NCBI RefSeq assembly: GCF_036327005.1
Contig: NZ_JAUGZK010000001.1
Coordinates: forward strand, 310,001-374,000
DNA: 64,000 nt
DNA from: Alkalimonas mucilaginosa
GTDB taxonomy: Bacteria > Pseudomonadota > Gammaproteobacteria > Enterobacterales > Alteromonadaceae
Direction of reading: 5' to 3'
Shown in pieces: positions 26,045-34,768 of the stretch. The notes under the pieces are model-generated. The model was not told the DNA's origin. It was given only the letters and a program-made list of their open reading frames with translations, and did no database searches. Position 1 is the stretch's first letter. The number at the start of each line of letters is the position of its first letter. A program made the translations under genes and the position numbers.

Positions 26045-27139
26045 TCAAGGCAGTATCTTGTGGCAAATCTGTTTTAACTGCTTCTTCCAGGTGCGAAGTG
26101 TGCTCAGTATGGCTGTTGTTGCCTCTGCGGTATAAACTTGCTGCGTCTGATTGCTGTAGTTTTTTTTGTAGCCGGTAGGATTACCCCGCATCAGATCGTA
26201 ATGGCTACATCCTTTATTGCGAGCATGGGACATGGCCAACAGGTGCATGCCAACACCAATGTTCTGGAGGCCTGGCGTCGGCTCAATACCGCTCTGGTAG
26301 TAGTAAAGGCATTCCTGATGGTAAAAACCATAATAGGCTGCGATGCACTTGCCGTGTAGATGAATACGAAATAACAGCAGCTGTTCACGCTCCAGAAGTT
26401 GTGCAGCCAGAGCCTGATGAAACTGCTGAAACACCTCCGTACTGAATGCGCCTGGCTTTCCTCTACGTTGCCATTGCTGTTGATGCAGCCGGGTCAAGTC
26501 GGCAAAGAAAAGCATGATATCCTTATGTTCAGTACAGACATCCATTTCAATGGCGGTTTGCTCAAAAAAACGTCTGGCGTAGCGGCGTAGTGTACTTTGC
26601 CGCAGTGCGTCAATTTGCTGGTGCTGCTCCGCTAGAATGGGTAATACAAAACGCTTACCGTGATACTGTTGATGGTAGTGCCAGTTCTTAGGAGGGTGCT
26701 GTTGCAACCAGTGAAGACTAATCGCATTTGCCAGTACATTGTCAAAGATGATTTTTTTAATGGATGTCATAGGTTTCAGGCTGGCAGAGAATAGCGCCAA
26801 ACTGGATTGCTCAAAACCTTTGGTAATTACAAAGTCCTGGAACTCACTACAGACCTCAGCGATTTCAGGTTCTCCGGTTCCTACAAATCTGAGCTCAGTC
26901 CCAAGTGGTGTTTTTTTTAAATACAATGGGTAGAAGGCAACCAGTTGGTCGCTCGCGTAATGCAACTGCATCCACAATGTATCTTCACCCATGGAGTAAT
27001 GCTGCAGCCATGCATCCAGCCAATCCAAAGAGCAACACAGCGGGTACTCTGGCTGACTTCCAAGAAAATGCTCCAACTGCTGCATGACCGAAGTAAATTC
27101 AGTACGTGAGTGGACAATCTGGCATATCAATTGCGTCAT
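26045..27139 (-). CDS. CelD/BcsL-type GNAT (FemAB-like) protein
   Basis: 364 residues with two GNAT-like halves, as in CelD-type proteins. The acceptor block LRQSTLRRYARRF is at about 180, and the C-terminal core has GKCIAAYYGFYHQECLYYYQSG and YDLMRGNPTGYKKNY. The DLMRG...YK ending is a hallmark of this family. Family members occur in cellulose and capsule loci and probably acylate glycans or glycolipids, but few have known reactions. The ribosome site is weak. It lies upstream of the 25232 gene on the same strand, with an 84-bp gap. Confidence 0.75.
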   Translation of the reverse strand: MTQLICQIVHSRTEFTSVMQQLEHFLGSQPEYPLCCSLDWLDAWLQHYSMGEDTLWMQLHYASDQLVAFYPLYLKKTPLGTELRFVGTGEPEIAEVCSEFQDFVITKGFEQSSLALFSASLKPMTSIKKIIFDNVLANAISLHWLQQHPPKNWHYHQQYHGKRFVLPILAEQHQQIDALRQSTLRRYARRFFEQTAIEMDVCTEHKDIMLFFADLTRLHQQQWQRRGKPGAFSTEVFQQFHQALAAQLLEREQLLLFRIHLHGKCIAAYYGFYHQECLYYYQSGIEPTPGLQNIGVGMHLLAMSHARNKGCSHYDLMRGNPTGYKKNYSNQTQQVYTAEATTAILSTLRTWKKQLKQICHKILP

Positions 27140-27373
27140 TTAGCGGCTCATTGTGCGAAAGAGAGTTGTTCAATTTGAGGGCTCATGGCATCATAGTTAC
27201 CACAAAGCTTTAGGATAACCTGCTCACAATTGTTGCTCCTAGCTTTGGACACAGCTTACTATTGCCATTATTTCGTCACAAGCTTATTTCATGGAGGAAA
27301 TTACTGTGATTCTCTGCTCTGAAGCCTTATCCCTATACAGAATTGCTGCCTTCACAGGATCGGAGCACAAATT

Positions 27374-28849
27374 TTGAGTTCTGGAGAGCATCAGTTAGGT
27401 CGCAAAGTGGCAGTAGGAACGATCTGGTCGATAGCGGGTCGTTTCATTGTTAAAAGCCTTGGTTTTATCAGTATTCTTATCCTCGCCCGGATCCTGGCAC
27501 CTGATGACTTTGGTGTGATTGCTGCAACCATGATCATGGTTGGCTTATTGGAAATCCTTTTTAACTTTAGCTTTGATATCAACATTATTCAGAAAAAAGA
27601 GGTGACAAGTACCACCTTAAACAGTGCCTGGACTTGTAAGTTACTGTCAGGTCTCGCTTTAACCTTGTTGCTGTTCTTTGGTAGTCATGCGATTGCTCTT
27701 TACTTTGCCGACCCCCGGCTTGTACAGGTAGTGCAAGCAATTGCTTTATTGCCCTTATTAAAAAGTGCAAAGAACATTGGCTTTGTGCTGTATCGAAAAG
27801 AGCTGGACCTGAAAAGTGAGTTTAAACTCGATGCTTATGCGAAAGCGGTATCATTTGTAGTCACTGTGAGCTTAGCATTATGGATGCAAAGTTACTGGGC
27901 CCTTTTGCTTGGCATATACAGTAATGTGCTGGCAAAGCTGGTGCTTAGTTTCTGGATGCATCCGTATCGGCCATGGTTTTGTCTTCGTGAAGCCCGAGAG
28001 TTGTTTTCATTTTCAAAGTGGTTGCTCCTTAGAAATGTGACCGTGTATTTTAATACCAATGCACCCGCTTTAATGATTGGCCGTTTATCAACGCCTGAAC
28101 AGCTTGGTTTTTATTCGATAAGCTATGAGGTGTCCAACTTGCCAACGACCGAGCTGCTTTATCCTCTGTCGCGGGCCGCTTACCCTGGTTATGTGAAATT
28201 GAACGAAAAGCCGGCCGAATTAAGCCGTTTTTTTCTTCGAATGTCTCGCTTGATTGTGCTGGTGGTTGCTCCGGTTTCTTTTGGCCTGGCGGCTGTTTCA
28301 GAACAGTTGGTAGCCGTTTTGCTTGGCAGTCAGTGGATGTCTGCTGCGCCATTGCTGGGTTTATTGGCTATTTATGGCTTTGTCAGGGCCGGCAGCCAGA
28401 ATGTAGAAAGTATTTTTGTTGCGTTAGGCAGGCCAAGACTGTGCTTTTTTATCATGTTCGTTTTAACGCTTGGTTATATTCCCTGTTTGTACCTGGCATT
28501 TCAGTTTGCTGGCCTTCAAGGGATCGCCTATGTCATGATAGCCAATGCGATTGTTTACTCTGTGGTGTCCTATAGCTTCCTGGCACACTTGCTGCAGTTT
28601 AAGTTAACTTCCGTTTTGCATGTGTATGCCCTGCCTTTAGGCGCAGCGATTCTGATGTTCTTTGGGGTAAGGGTTCTGGGGGATTATACGGCTGCTTTTG
28701 TAGAGCCATTATGGTTGTTGCTATTGCTGAAAGTCATGATAGGGGCTTTTATTTATCTTGCGATCCTGTTGCTGCAACATGTTGTCGCGCCGGCAGGTAG
28801 CTTATTTTCAGAAGCATGGTCACTCGTGCGGCAACTGAAAAAACGTTAA
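27374..28849 (+). CDS. Polysaccharide flippase (Wzx/MOP type), first copy
   Basis: 491 residues with about 12-14 hydrophobic helices. The N-terminal GTIWSIAGRFIVKSLGFISILILARILAPDDFG is typical of RfbX/Wzx and MOP-superfamily translocases (split here: GTIWSIAGRF then LARILAPDDFG). It should flip an undecaprenyl-PP-linked repeat unit. Translation probably starts at TTG 27374, with GGAG 8 nt upstream and no earlier ATG in frame. It leads a plus-strand run with a glycosyltransferase, ligase/polymerase and a second flippase. Confidence 0.9.
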   Translation: MSSGEHQLGRKVAVGTIWSIAGRFIVKSLGFISILILARILAPDDFGVIAATMIMVGLLEILFNFSFDINIIQKKEVTSTTLNSAWTCKLLSGLALTLLLFFGSHAIALYFADPRLVQVVQAIALLPLLKSAKNIGFVLYRKELDLKSEFKLDAYAKAVSFVVTVSLALWMQSYWALLLGIYSNVLAKLVLSFWMHPYRPWFCLREARELFSFSKWLLLRNVTVYFNTNAPALMIGRLSTPEQLGFYSISYEVSNLPTTELLYPLSRAAYPGYVKLNEKPAELSRFFLRMSRLIVLVVAPVSFGLAAVSEQLVAVLLGSQWMSAAPLLGLLAIYGFVRAGSQNVESIFVALGRPRLCFFIMFVLTLGYIPCLYLAFQFAGLQGIAYVMIANAIVYSVVSYSFLAHLLQFKLTSVLHVYALPLGAAILMFFGVRVLGDYTAAFVEPLWLLLLLKVMIGAFIYLAILLLQHVVAPAGSLFSEAWSLVRQLKKR

Positions 28850-28873
28850 GCAAAGCATTATCAGGTGAGTCTT

Positions 28874-30055
28874 ATGCATCCAAAACGGATTTTATTTATT
28901 ACTGCTGAGTTTCCTCCCGGCGGCGGCGGCGGCGTCGGCCGAACCTATACTGCTGCCAATGCGCTTGCTCAGGCAGGGCATCAGGTCGTAGTTTTGTGTG
29001 CTTCGGCAAACAGCTATTCGTTTATTGATCCTTCCTACCCTGCACCGCATGCAAAGGTTGCTGTCATTCAAGTATGGACGCCCGAGCTCAGACACTGGAT
29101 CCGCAGAATTCGAACGCTGATTAAGTCTTTTAATCCGGCAGACCGGTTTTTCCTCTGGCGTCACCTTGCCGTAAAAAAAGCCAATAACTTGCACCGGAAA
29201 GCGTCTTTTGATTTGGTGATATCCAGCTATCCATTTTTTTCCAATCATGCCGTAGCATACAGCATTGCAAAACAGTTTGGTTTACCGTGGATTGCCGACT
29301 ACCGGGATCCGCCCTGGTGGATGTACAGTAGCAAACACAGAATTCAGCCAGAGTTCTTTGATTTTGCAAAGTACAGTGTGAAGACCATCACTACCACAGA
29401 GCGAAGTAAGACCTTGATTTGTGAAAAGCTTGGCATCTTGCCTGATTCTGTGCAGGTCATCAGCAATGGTTGTGATGACATCGCAGCCAGTATTCAGACC
29501 TCATTGCCAGTCGATGGCAACATTGAACTGCTGCATACTGGCTCGGTTTATGAAGTTGGACGGGATATCAATGCGCTTATTCGGGTTGTAAGCAAGATGC
29601 AGCCTGGCATTAAGCTGCGCTTTATAGGCGACCCGCCGTATCAATCTACCAAAGAATTGTTGGCAACACTGCCAGATACTGACTTTGTTGGGTTTACCCC
29701 ATACATGCCCGCAACTGATGCACTCAGTTATGCTGCTAAAACTACTGTGCTGGTGGTAATCCAGGGAGACTTGTTTGAAAACCAGGTGCCAGGTAAGGTG
29801 TTTGAGTATCTTGCGCTGCAAAAAACAATACTTTTAATCACCAATCATGGCAGTGCAACCCACCAGCTTTTAAAGCATGAACCGAATGTCGTGTTTGCGG
29901 AATACGGCAATGAAGAATCCATCCGGCAAGGGATTGCGCAGGCGCGTCAGCATCAGGTTGTGGCGGTAGATAGATTCAGGTACACACGCCGACAAGTTGG
30001 TGAACAGTTTGCGGCTTTGGTAGAAGCATACCTGGATCATGCCCAGGATGTATAA
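28874..30055 (+). CDS. Glycosyltransferase, GT4-like
   Basis: 393 residues with a GT-B fold. The N-terminal Rossmann half begins KRILFITAEFPPGGGGGVGRT. The donor half contains LLHTGSVYEVGRDINALI, LRFIGDPP and VPGKVFEYLALQKTILLI, the last matching the EPGKxFEY sugar-nucleotide motif (Glu retained). It adds one sugar to a lipid-linked repeat unit; sugar identity is unknown. ATG 28874 is preferred over GTG 28865 because AGGTGA precedes it at usable distance. It lies 24 bp after the flippase. Confidence 0.86.
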   Translation: MHPKRILFITAEFPPGGGGGVGRTYTAANALAQAGHQVVVLCASANSYSFIDPSYPAPHAKVAVIQVWTPELRHWIRRIRTLIKSFNPADRFFLWRHLAVKKANNLHRKASFDLVISSYPFFSNHAVAYSIAKQFGLPWIADYRDPPWWMYSSKHRIQPEFFDFAKYSVKTITTTERSKTLICEKLGILPDSVQVISNGCDDIAASIQTSLPVDGNIELLHTGSVYEVGRDINALIRVVSKMQPGIKLRFIGDPPYQSTKELLATLPDTDFVGFTPYMPATDALSYAAKTTVLVVIQGDLFENQVPGKVFEYLALQKTILLITNHGSATHQLLKHEPNVVFAEYGNEESIRQGIAQARQHQVVAVDRFRYTRRQVGEQFAALVEAYLDHAQDV

Positions 30056-30100
30056 TGGTAGGGCAGCTTTGCAAAGAAGCGGATTCATTAAGGCGACGAT

Positions 30101-31444
30101 ATGACGCACGTTAGGGTACAAGCTGTCCAACAGGCGCAGCAACAAACTTTGCCACAAGAGCAGAGCTCATCCATTGTGTTTTTTTTCCTGTTTCTATATG
30201 CCACTTTCGTGTTGATTCGGCCACAGGAATTCATCGGTTTTTTAATCGGTTTTCCGATTATTATGATTTTTACCATTTTGGGCACCGCTACTGCGTTGCT
30301 GGTGCACCGACCTTTACGCTGGAGCATACAGCAAACCATGTTATTGCTGATGCTTCCTGTGATCAGCGTCTCTGCTTTGCTCAATGGTTGGGGTACCAAG
30401 GGACTGGTTGAGTCCCAGGGTATGCTGATATCATCGATTTTGCCTCTTTTTCTGTTTGCCTCTGTCGTAAGTACTGCCTCGCGGCAAACCAAGTTGATGC
30501 TGTTGTCTATCACGGCTTCCTTAATCATGATTCATAATGGCTGGGTTCAGTACACAAGCTATGATGCTTTTGGCTGGACGGGTACCCAGGCTGTGGCCGG
30601 TGATTTGCGCCGTATTGTTTACGTTGGAATTTTCCAGGATCCGAATGATTTAGGCATGCTGATCGTGATGAACCTTCCTTTTGTGGCCTACTTTTTCCAC
30701 CGGGGCGGGGCGATGATGAAGTTACTTTGCCTGGGTGTTTTTGCGGTGTTTATGTATGGTGTTTATATTACTGGCTCTCGTGGAACCGTGCTGGGCACAG
30801 CGGCTTTGTTTGGCTTTTATCTGTTATTACGCTATGGCGGTACCCGCATGATCCTGGCTGGTATTACACTTGGTCCAGTAGTGGCTACCTTGCTTTCGCA
30901 GTTTGGAGGGCTAAGTTCCGATGAAGCTTCAGCTCGTGCGAGGCTATATGCCTGGTACGATGGGGTGCATTATCTGCTTGGGAACCCGGTGTTTGGTATC
31001 GGTAAAGGCAATTTTATGGACTGGCATGGCCGGACGGCTCATAACTCCTACATCCTCGTTGCTTCCGAGTTAGGGACTTTGGGTTATACCTTGTGGGGAG
31101 GGGCTTTAGCATTAACCGTTTATATTGGGTATAAAATTTTTAAACTACCAGTAGAGCGTTTTGCCAATCATCCTCAAAAAGAACTGATCCTGAATGAAAT
31201 TAAAATCAGTACGGCTTTGTTTTTCTCGATGATTGCTTATCTTGTCACTGCTTTTTTCCTAAGCCGCTCTTACATATTGTTGCTATTCATCTTTATAGGT
31301 ATGAATATTGCTGCACATTACCGGGTAATGAAATGGGCGCCTGAAATTAAGGCCTTACTCACTTATAAAACAGCGCTTTATTGCGGGCTTGCATCCTGGA
31401 TTTTGGTCTTCATGGTCTATGGCACCTTGAAGGTGTCGTTATAA
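30101..31444 (+). CDS. O-antigen ligase/polymerase family membrane protein
   Basis: 447 residues and about 11-12 helices. It has the Wzy_C/WaaL-type periplasmic loop with RLYAWYDGVHYLLGNPVFGIGKGNF and HNSYILVASELGTLGY. An early QEFIGF-like segment and ITGSRGT complete the family pattern. In exosortase A loci similar proteins are called putative O-glycosylation ligases. It may polymerise the EPS or attach glycans to PEP-CTERM proteins; sequence cannot decide. The start has AAGG 7 nt upstream. It sits between a glycosyltransferase and a flippase. Confidence 0.85.
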   Translation: MTHVRVQAVQQAQQQTLPQEQSSSIVFFFLFLYATFVLIRPQEFIGFLIGFPIIMIFTILGTATALLVHRPLRWSIQQTMLLLMLPVISVSALLNGWGTKGLVESQGMLISSILPLFLFASVVSTASRQTKLMLLSITASLIMIHNGWVQYTSYDAFGWTGTQAVAGDLRRIVYVGIFQDPNDLGMLIVMNLPFVAYFFHRGGAMMKLLCLGVFAVFMYGVYITGSRGTVLGTAALFGFYLLLRYGGTRMILAGITLGPVVATLLSQFGGLSSDEASARARLYAWYDGVHYLLGNPVFGIGKGNFMDWHGRTAHNSYILVASELGTLGYTLWGGALALTVYIGYKIFKLPVERFANHPQKELILNEIKISTALFFSMIAYLVTAFFLSRSYILLLFIFIGMNIAAHYRVMKWAPEIKALLTYKTALYCGLASWILVFMVYGTLKVSL

Positions 31445-31454
31445 TGAGTCAAAG

Positions 31455-32969
31455 TTGCAGCGAGCCGGTATGAAGCGCCAGCTGATTGGCAGTTCATTTT
31501 ATCGGGTGCTTGAAAACCTGATAAACGTTGCCACTGCCTTGCTGCTGACTCCCATCCTGCTTGCGGCATTGGGGACTAGCCAATATGGTTTATGGCTGTT
31601 GCTGTTGTCCGTTATCTTTATTTTCCCGGTATTTGATTTTGGCTTTGCTACTGCTATTCAACGAGCTATGGCACAGGCCATTGAACGACAGGACGCATGC
31701 TCAATTCAGCGCTTGTTTTCAACCGGGATGCTGCTGTTTGCCGGTCTGGCAGTCCCTGCGTTACTCTGCACTTTTCTGTTGGCTACTAATCCAGCTTGGC
31801 TAGGGGTAGAGCCTGATTTCAGGGCATTGGCGACCTTTGCCCTGCTTATCCTGTTAATCAAAGTCGTCACCGATATGATTGCCAATGCGATGCATGGGAT
31901 CTACAGTGGTCACTTACGATTTGACTTAGATGCTAAGATTTCCATCGTGCAGACCATTCTGCGCTCAGTATTGATGGTTGTGTTTGTCACTGAGTTTGGT
32001 TTAATGGCGCTGGTATTCGCTACTCTTGGCACAGACTTGTTGGCGCATCTTGCGCGATTTGTGCTCGGATACAGGCTGCAACCGGATTTACGTTGTTCAT
32101 GGCAGTTGGTGAGTTGGCGTGCAATCAAGGAGTTGTATGTATTCGGCCGGCATGTCTTTTTGTTGGATGCCAGCAGGATTATTCGTACCAACTCAGAGCC
32201 ACTGCTAATCAGTCACCTGTTAAACCTCAGTGCCGTAAGTTTTTATGCAGTAGCCGATAGATTAGTGCGACAGGCCGAGATGCTGACCCGATCGGTACTC
32301 GGCTCTTTACAGCCCTTTTTGATTCGTAAGCAGCATAGCGGTATGCTCACTGAACAGATCGCAGCACACAGCATTCAGTTAAGTTTGTTTTTTCATGGTG
32401 TGTTGTTGCTGTCAGGCCTGGTTTGTGGCCCGATTTTCATTGAGCTGTGGCTGGGGCAGGGCTTTGGGCAATCACAGCAGTTATTGCCTGTGTTATTTCT
32501 CGCGGTGCTGTTTAAAGCATATACCATACCACTGAGCCAGTTGTTTATCGCTCATGCCTGTCATCATAAACTGGTGCCGCTGCATCTGATAGGTGCGGTT
32601 TTACAAGTTGGCTTTATGCTGTTATTGGGGAGCTTATTCGGTCTGATGGGCATAGCCTGGGCTGCGGTTGTGATCAATGCGTTGGTGTTTACGGCAGGCT
32701 TGTGTGTGCAGGCAAACAGAATATTGCAATTACCATGGACCGCAATGTTGCCTGGTTTGTTAAGTTTGTCCGTGTTATTCACCCTGGCGTTTTTGTTAAG
32801 CATGCATCTGCCTCTGTGGCGCCCTGAAGCCAGTTGGCTGGAGTTTTTGGTAAAAGCTCCGGTCATTGTGATTACCGCGGCCCTGGTATGTTACTACTCG
32901 CTCATTCGAGCTCCGCTTCGAGGCAGGTTGCAAGCCAGCTTGCAGGAACTTATCTCGAAGCAGCGTTAG
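31455..32969 (+). CDS. Polysaccharide flippase (Wzx/MOP type), second copy
   Basis: 504 residues with 12-14 predicted helices. NLINVATALLLTPILLAALGTSQYG and FDFGFATAIQRAMA (each written in parts: LLLTPILLAALG, FDFGFATAIQ) are the MOP-family N-terminal blocks. Only distant resemblance to the first flippase at 27374 is visible. The start is uncertain between TTG 31455 and ATG 31470, neither with a strong ribosome site, 10-25 bp after the ligase stop. Its stop codon overlaps the stop of the opposite gene (TTAG at 32966-32969). Two flippases beside one ligase/polymerase suggest two repeat units or specialised substrates. Confidence 0.87.
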   Translation: MQRAGMKRQLIGSSFYRVLENLINVATALLLTPILLAALGTSQYGLWLLLLSVIFIFPVFDFGFATAIQRAMAQAIERQDACSIQRLFSTGMLLFAGLAVPALLCTFLLATNPAWLGVEPDFRALATFALLILLIKVVTDMIANAMHGIYSGHLRFDLDAKISIVQTILRSVLMVVFVTEFGLMALVFATLGTDLLAHLARFVLGYRLQPDLRCSWQLVSWRAIKELYVFGRHVFLLDASRIIRTNSEPLLISHLLNLSAVSFYAVADRLVRQAEMLTRSVLGSLQPFLIRKQHSGMLTEQIAAHSIQLSLFFHGVLLLSGLVCGPIFIELWLGQGFGQSQQLLPVLFLAVLFKAYTIPLSQLFIAHACHHKLVPLHLIGAVLQVGFMLLLGSLFGLMGIAWAAVVINALVFTAGLCVQANRILQLPWTAMLPGLLSLSVLFTLAFLLSMHLPLWRPEASWLEFLVKAPVIVITAALVCYYSLIRAPLRGRLQASLQELISKQR

Positions 32970-34669
32970 TGGTTTTGTACCCACAACCAGGTAGCAAGCG
33001 AGTTCGAACGATGTTGCCAATTCCACATTCGATAGGTATTGCCAAATACGCCTGCACAGTTCTGGCTTTCATTTTGTGTCCACTGCGCTTGAATGTGGCT
33101 TATACGGGCGGCTAAACGTTTTCTGTCTGACGGATCCTCGGAAAAGTGATAGGCCAGAGCCAGTGGCAAAATGATTTGAATGTTATGTTTGTCAGTCCAG
33201 TGATACTGTTCGTGCGCTGCGATCATGGCCTTATCGGAAGCAAAAGGGGAGGCGGAGTACAGTAAATCGGTGGCCAAATCAGAGGCACCTGTACAGGCTC
33301 GTCTGCTCTGTGCATCGAATCTGGCTTCGTACTGAGCTTCCAACTGCTCACCACTCAGATACCGACTGCGAAAACCGTAACGATCAATGGCATCTCCCAG
33401 GCGCTTTAGCATCCCGGGTATCCGCTCGTCTTGGGTTATTTGGAAGCTGTGCCATAAAAAGTCGGCAATATTTTCTGACATCCAGGGGGAGAAACGACGG
33501 TTATCGGTTTGGCCGGTAGCCGCTTGAGCTTCCCGTTCATGCCCTTCATGCACGCTCCAGGCATGAACAAAGGCACCGCTTTTAGGCAGCCAGTTATTAA
33601 AACGCTCCCATCGGGTTGTTTCGTTCTGCATTGCATACAAATGGTCGAGCCGTTCATTGAAGTGATACAGCAAGCGTTCTTCACCGGTGATTTCAAAGGC
33701 ATGCACCTCTGTTAATCCCACCAGTCCAGCGGCACGCTCGGTAAAAGGCTGGTTCTCTCGATAAATTCGTTGTCGGGTATTGGGTTGATGGTTACCTAGA
33801 TCTGCTTGCAAGGCCATATTCACGATTAGGGGAGGATCCCATTGTGAGTCATCGCCACTGAGCGCCAATGCAAGCTTTGCTGGCTGAGCGTAAATGTATT
33901 TACCATCGGCACAAGATACCGTTTTAAAGGTCCAGCAGCCTGAGCCACCACCGCGGCTTGGTAGACTCCCGTCATTGCGAACATATTGAAAATAAAATTG
34001 TTTGGATAAAAAAGCTTCCCTTAAATAACGCAACTCCCCGCTGGCCATGTAGGCTTTAAAAAAAGCGCTTGGCCGGTCAAACAGCCAGTCTGCAGCACGT
34101 GATTCCTGGTAGTTCAGTGAGCCGGCCCAGTGGCTGAACTGACCGGACAAGAACTCAGTGAGGTGGGTGTGCCCTGAGATTGGGGCATAAGGAGGGATCA
34201 AAGCTGTCGTTGCTAAATAATCCGGGCTGTGAAGTGCATAGACGCGCGGGTGGAAGATACCTGAATTGATGGGATCGGCTTTAGCCCAGCCAAGAGAATG
34301 TGGCTGTTCTTCAACAATAAGATCTGCTGCAACCGGAGATGCTTTTATTGTAAGTGTGAGCTGTACAGAGCCCTGAGTCATATCCATCTGATGGAGCTGT
34401 ATAATCAAGGAACGTATGCTTTGATCGCGCCAATGCCACAGTAAGCCCGCTCTTGCCGCTCTTGCCAGCGGTTGCCCATCTTGGTATATATGAAGTTGAC
34501 TAGGATCGGTCAGTATTCCTGGTGCCAGCGGGAGACCAAAGGTGACCAGTTCTTTTTGGCTGGGTGTGATATAAGGATCCGCATGCAGTGTGAGCAGGAT
34601 ATCTTGCGCCAGCGCATCCGCCAGTACTACTTTCCAGACGAGTACGAGTGCTATGCAACTTTTAACCAA
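32966..34669 (-). CDS. Secreted protein with N-terminal beta domain and helical-barrel-like domain
   Basis: 567 residues from TTG 34669. The signal peptide ends near ADALAQ. The N-terminal 150 residues look like the RIFT-barrel domain seen before alpha-barrel glycan enzymes (VTFGLPLAPGIL, WHWRDQSIRSLIIQL). The rest is helical with repeated W, H and Y residues, such as GSGCWTF and DHLYAMQNE, as in alpha/alpha-toroid glycan hydrolases and lyases. No catalytic motif can be assigned. AAGGAGG with a 5-nt spacer precedes the TTG; the ATG at 34693 lies upstream of that ribosome site. A role in EPS processing is inferred. Confidence 0.68.
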   Translation of the reverse strand: MVKSCIALVLVWKVVLADALAQDILLTLHADPYITPSQKELVTFGLPLAPGILTDPSQLHIYQDGQPLARAARAGLLWHWRDQSIRSLIIQLHQMDMTQGSVQLTLTIKASPVAADLIVEEQPHSLGWAKADPINSGIFHPRVYALHSPDYLATTALIPPYAPISGHTHLTEFLSGQFSHWAGSLNYQESRAADWLFDRPSAFFKAYMASGELRYLREAFLSKQFYFQYVRNDGSLPSRGGGSGCWTFKTVSCADGKYIYAQPAKLALALSGDDSQWDPPLIVNMALQADLGNHQPNTRQRIYRENQPFTERAAGLVGLTEVHAFEITGEERLLYHFNERLDHLYAMQNETTRWERFNNWLPKSGAFVHAWSVHEGHEREAQAATGQTDNRRFSPWMSENIADFLWHSFQITQDERIPGMLKRLGDAIDRYGFRSRYLSGEQLEAQYEARFDAQSRRACTGASDLATDLLYSASPFASDKAMIAAHEQYHWTDKHNIQIILPLALAYHFSEDPSDRKRLAARISHIQAQWTQNESQNCAGVFGNTYRMWNWQHRSNSLATWLWVQNH

Positions 34670-34768
34670 TGTTTCCTCCTTCCAGTCAGCCATGAATCTT
34701 GTATCTTATGCGTGCGCCTTCGCTTACAATATTCATTAGGATAGCATTTACTGACAGGGAGCGTGACT

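Noticed and set aside
28580..28596. Sigma-54-like TGGCAC...TGCA match on the plus strand
   Set aside because: It has correct GG-N10-GC spacing but lies inside the first flippase coding region, about 280 bp before the next gene, with no leader function evident; chance is likely.
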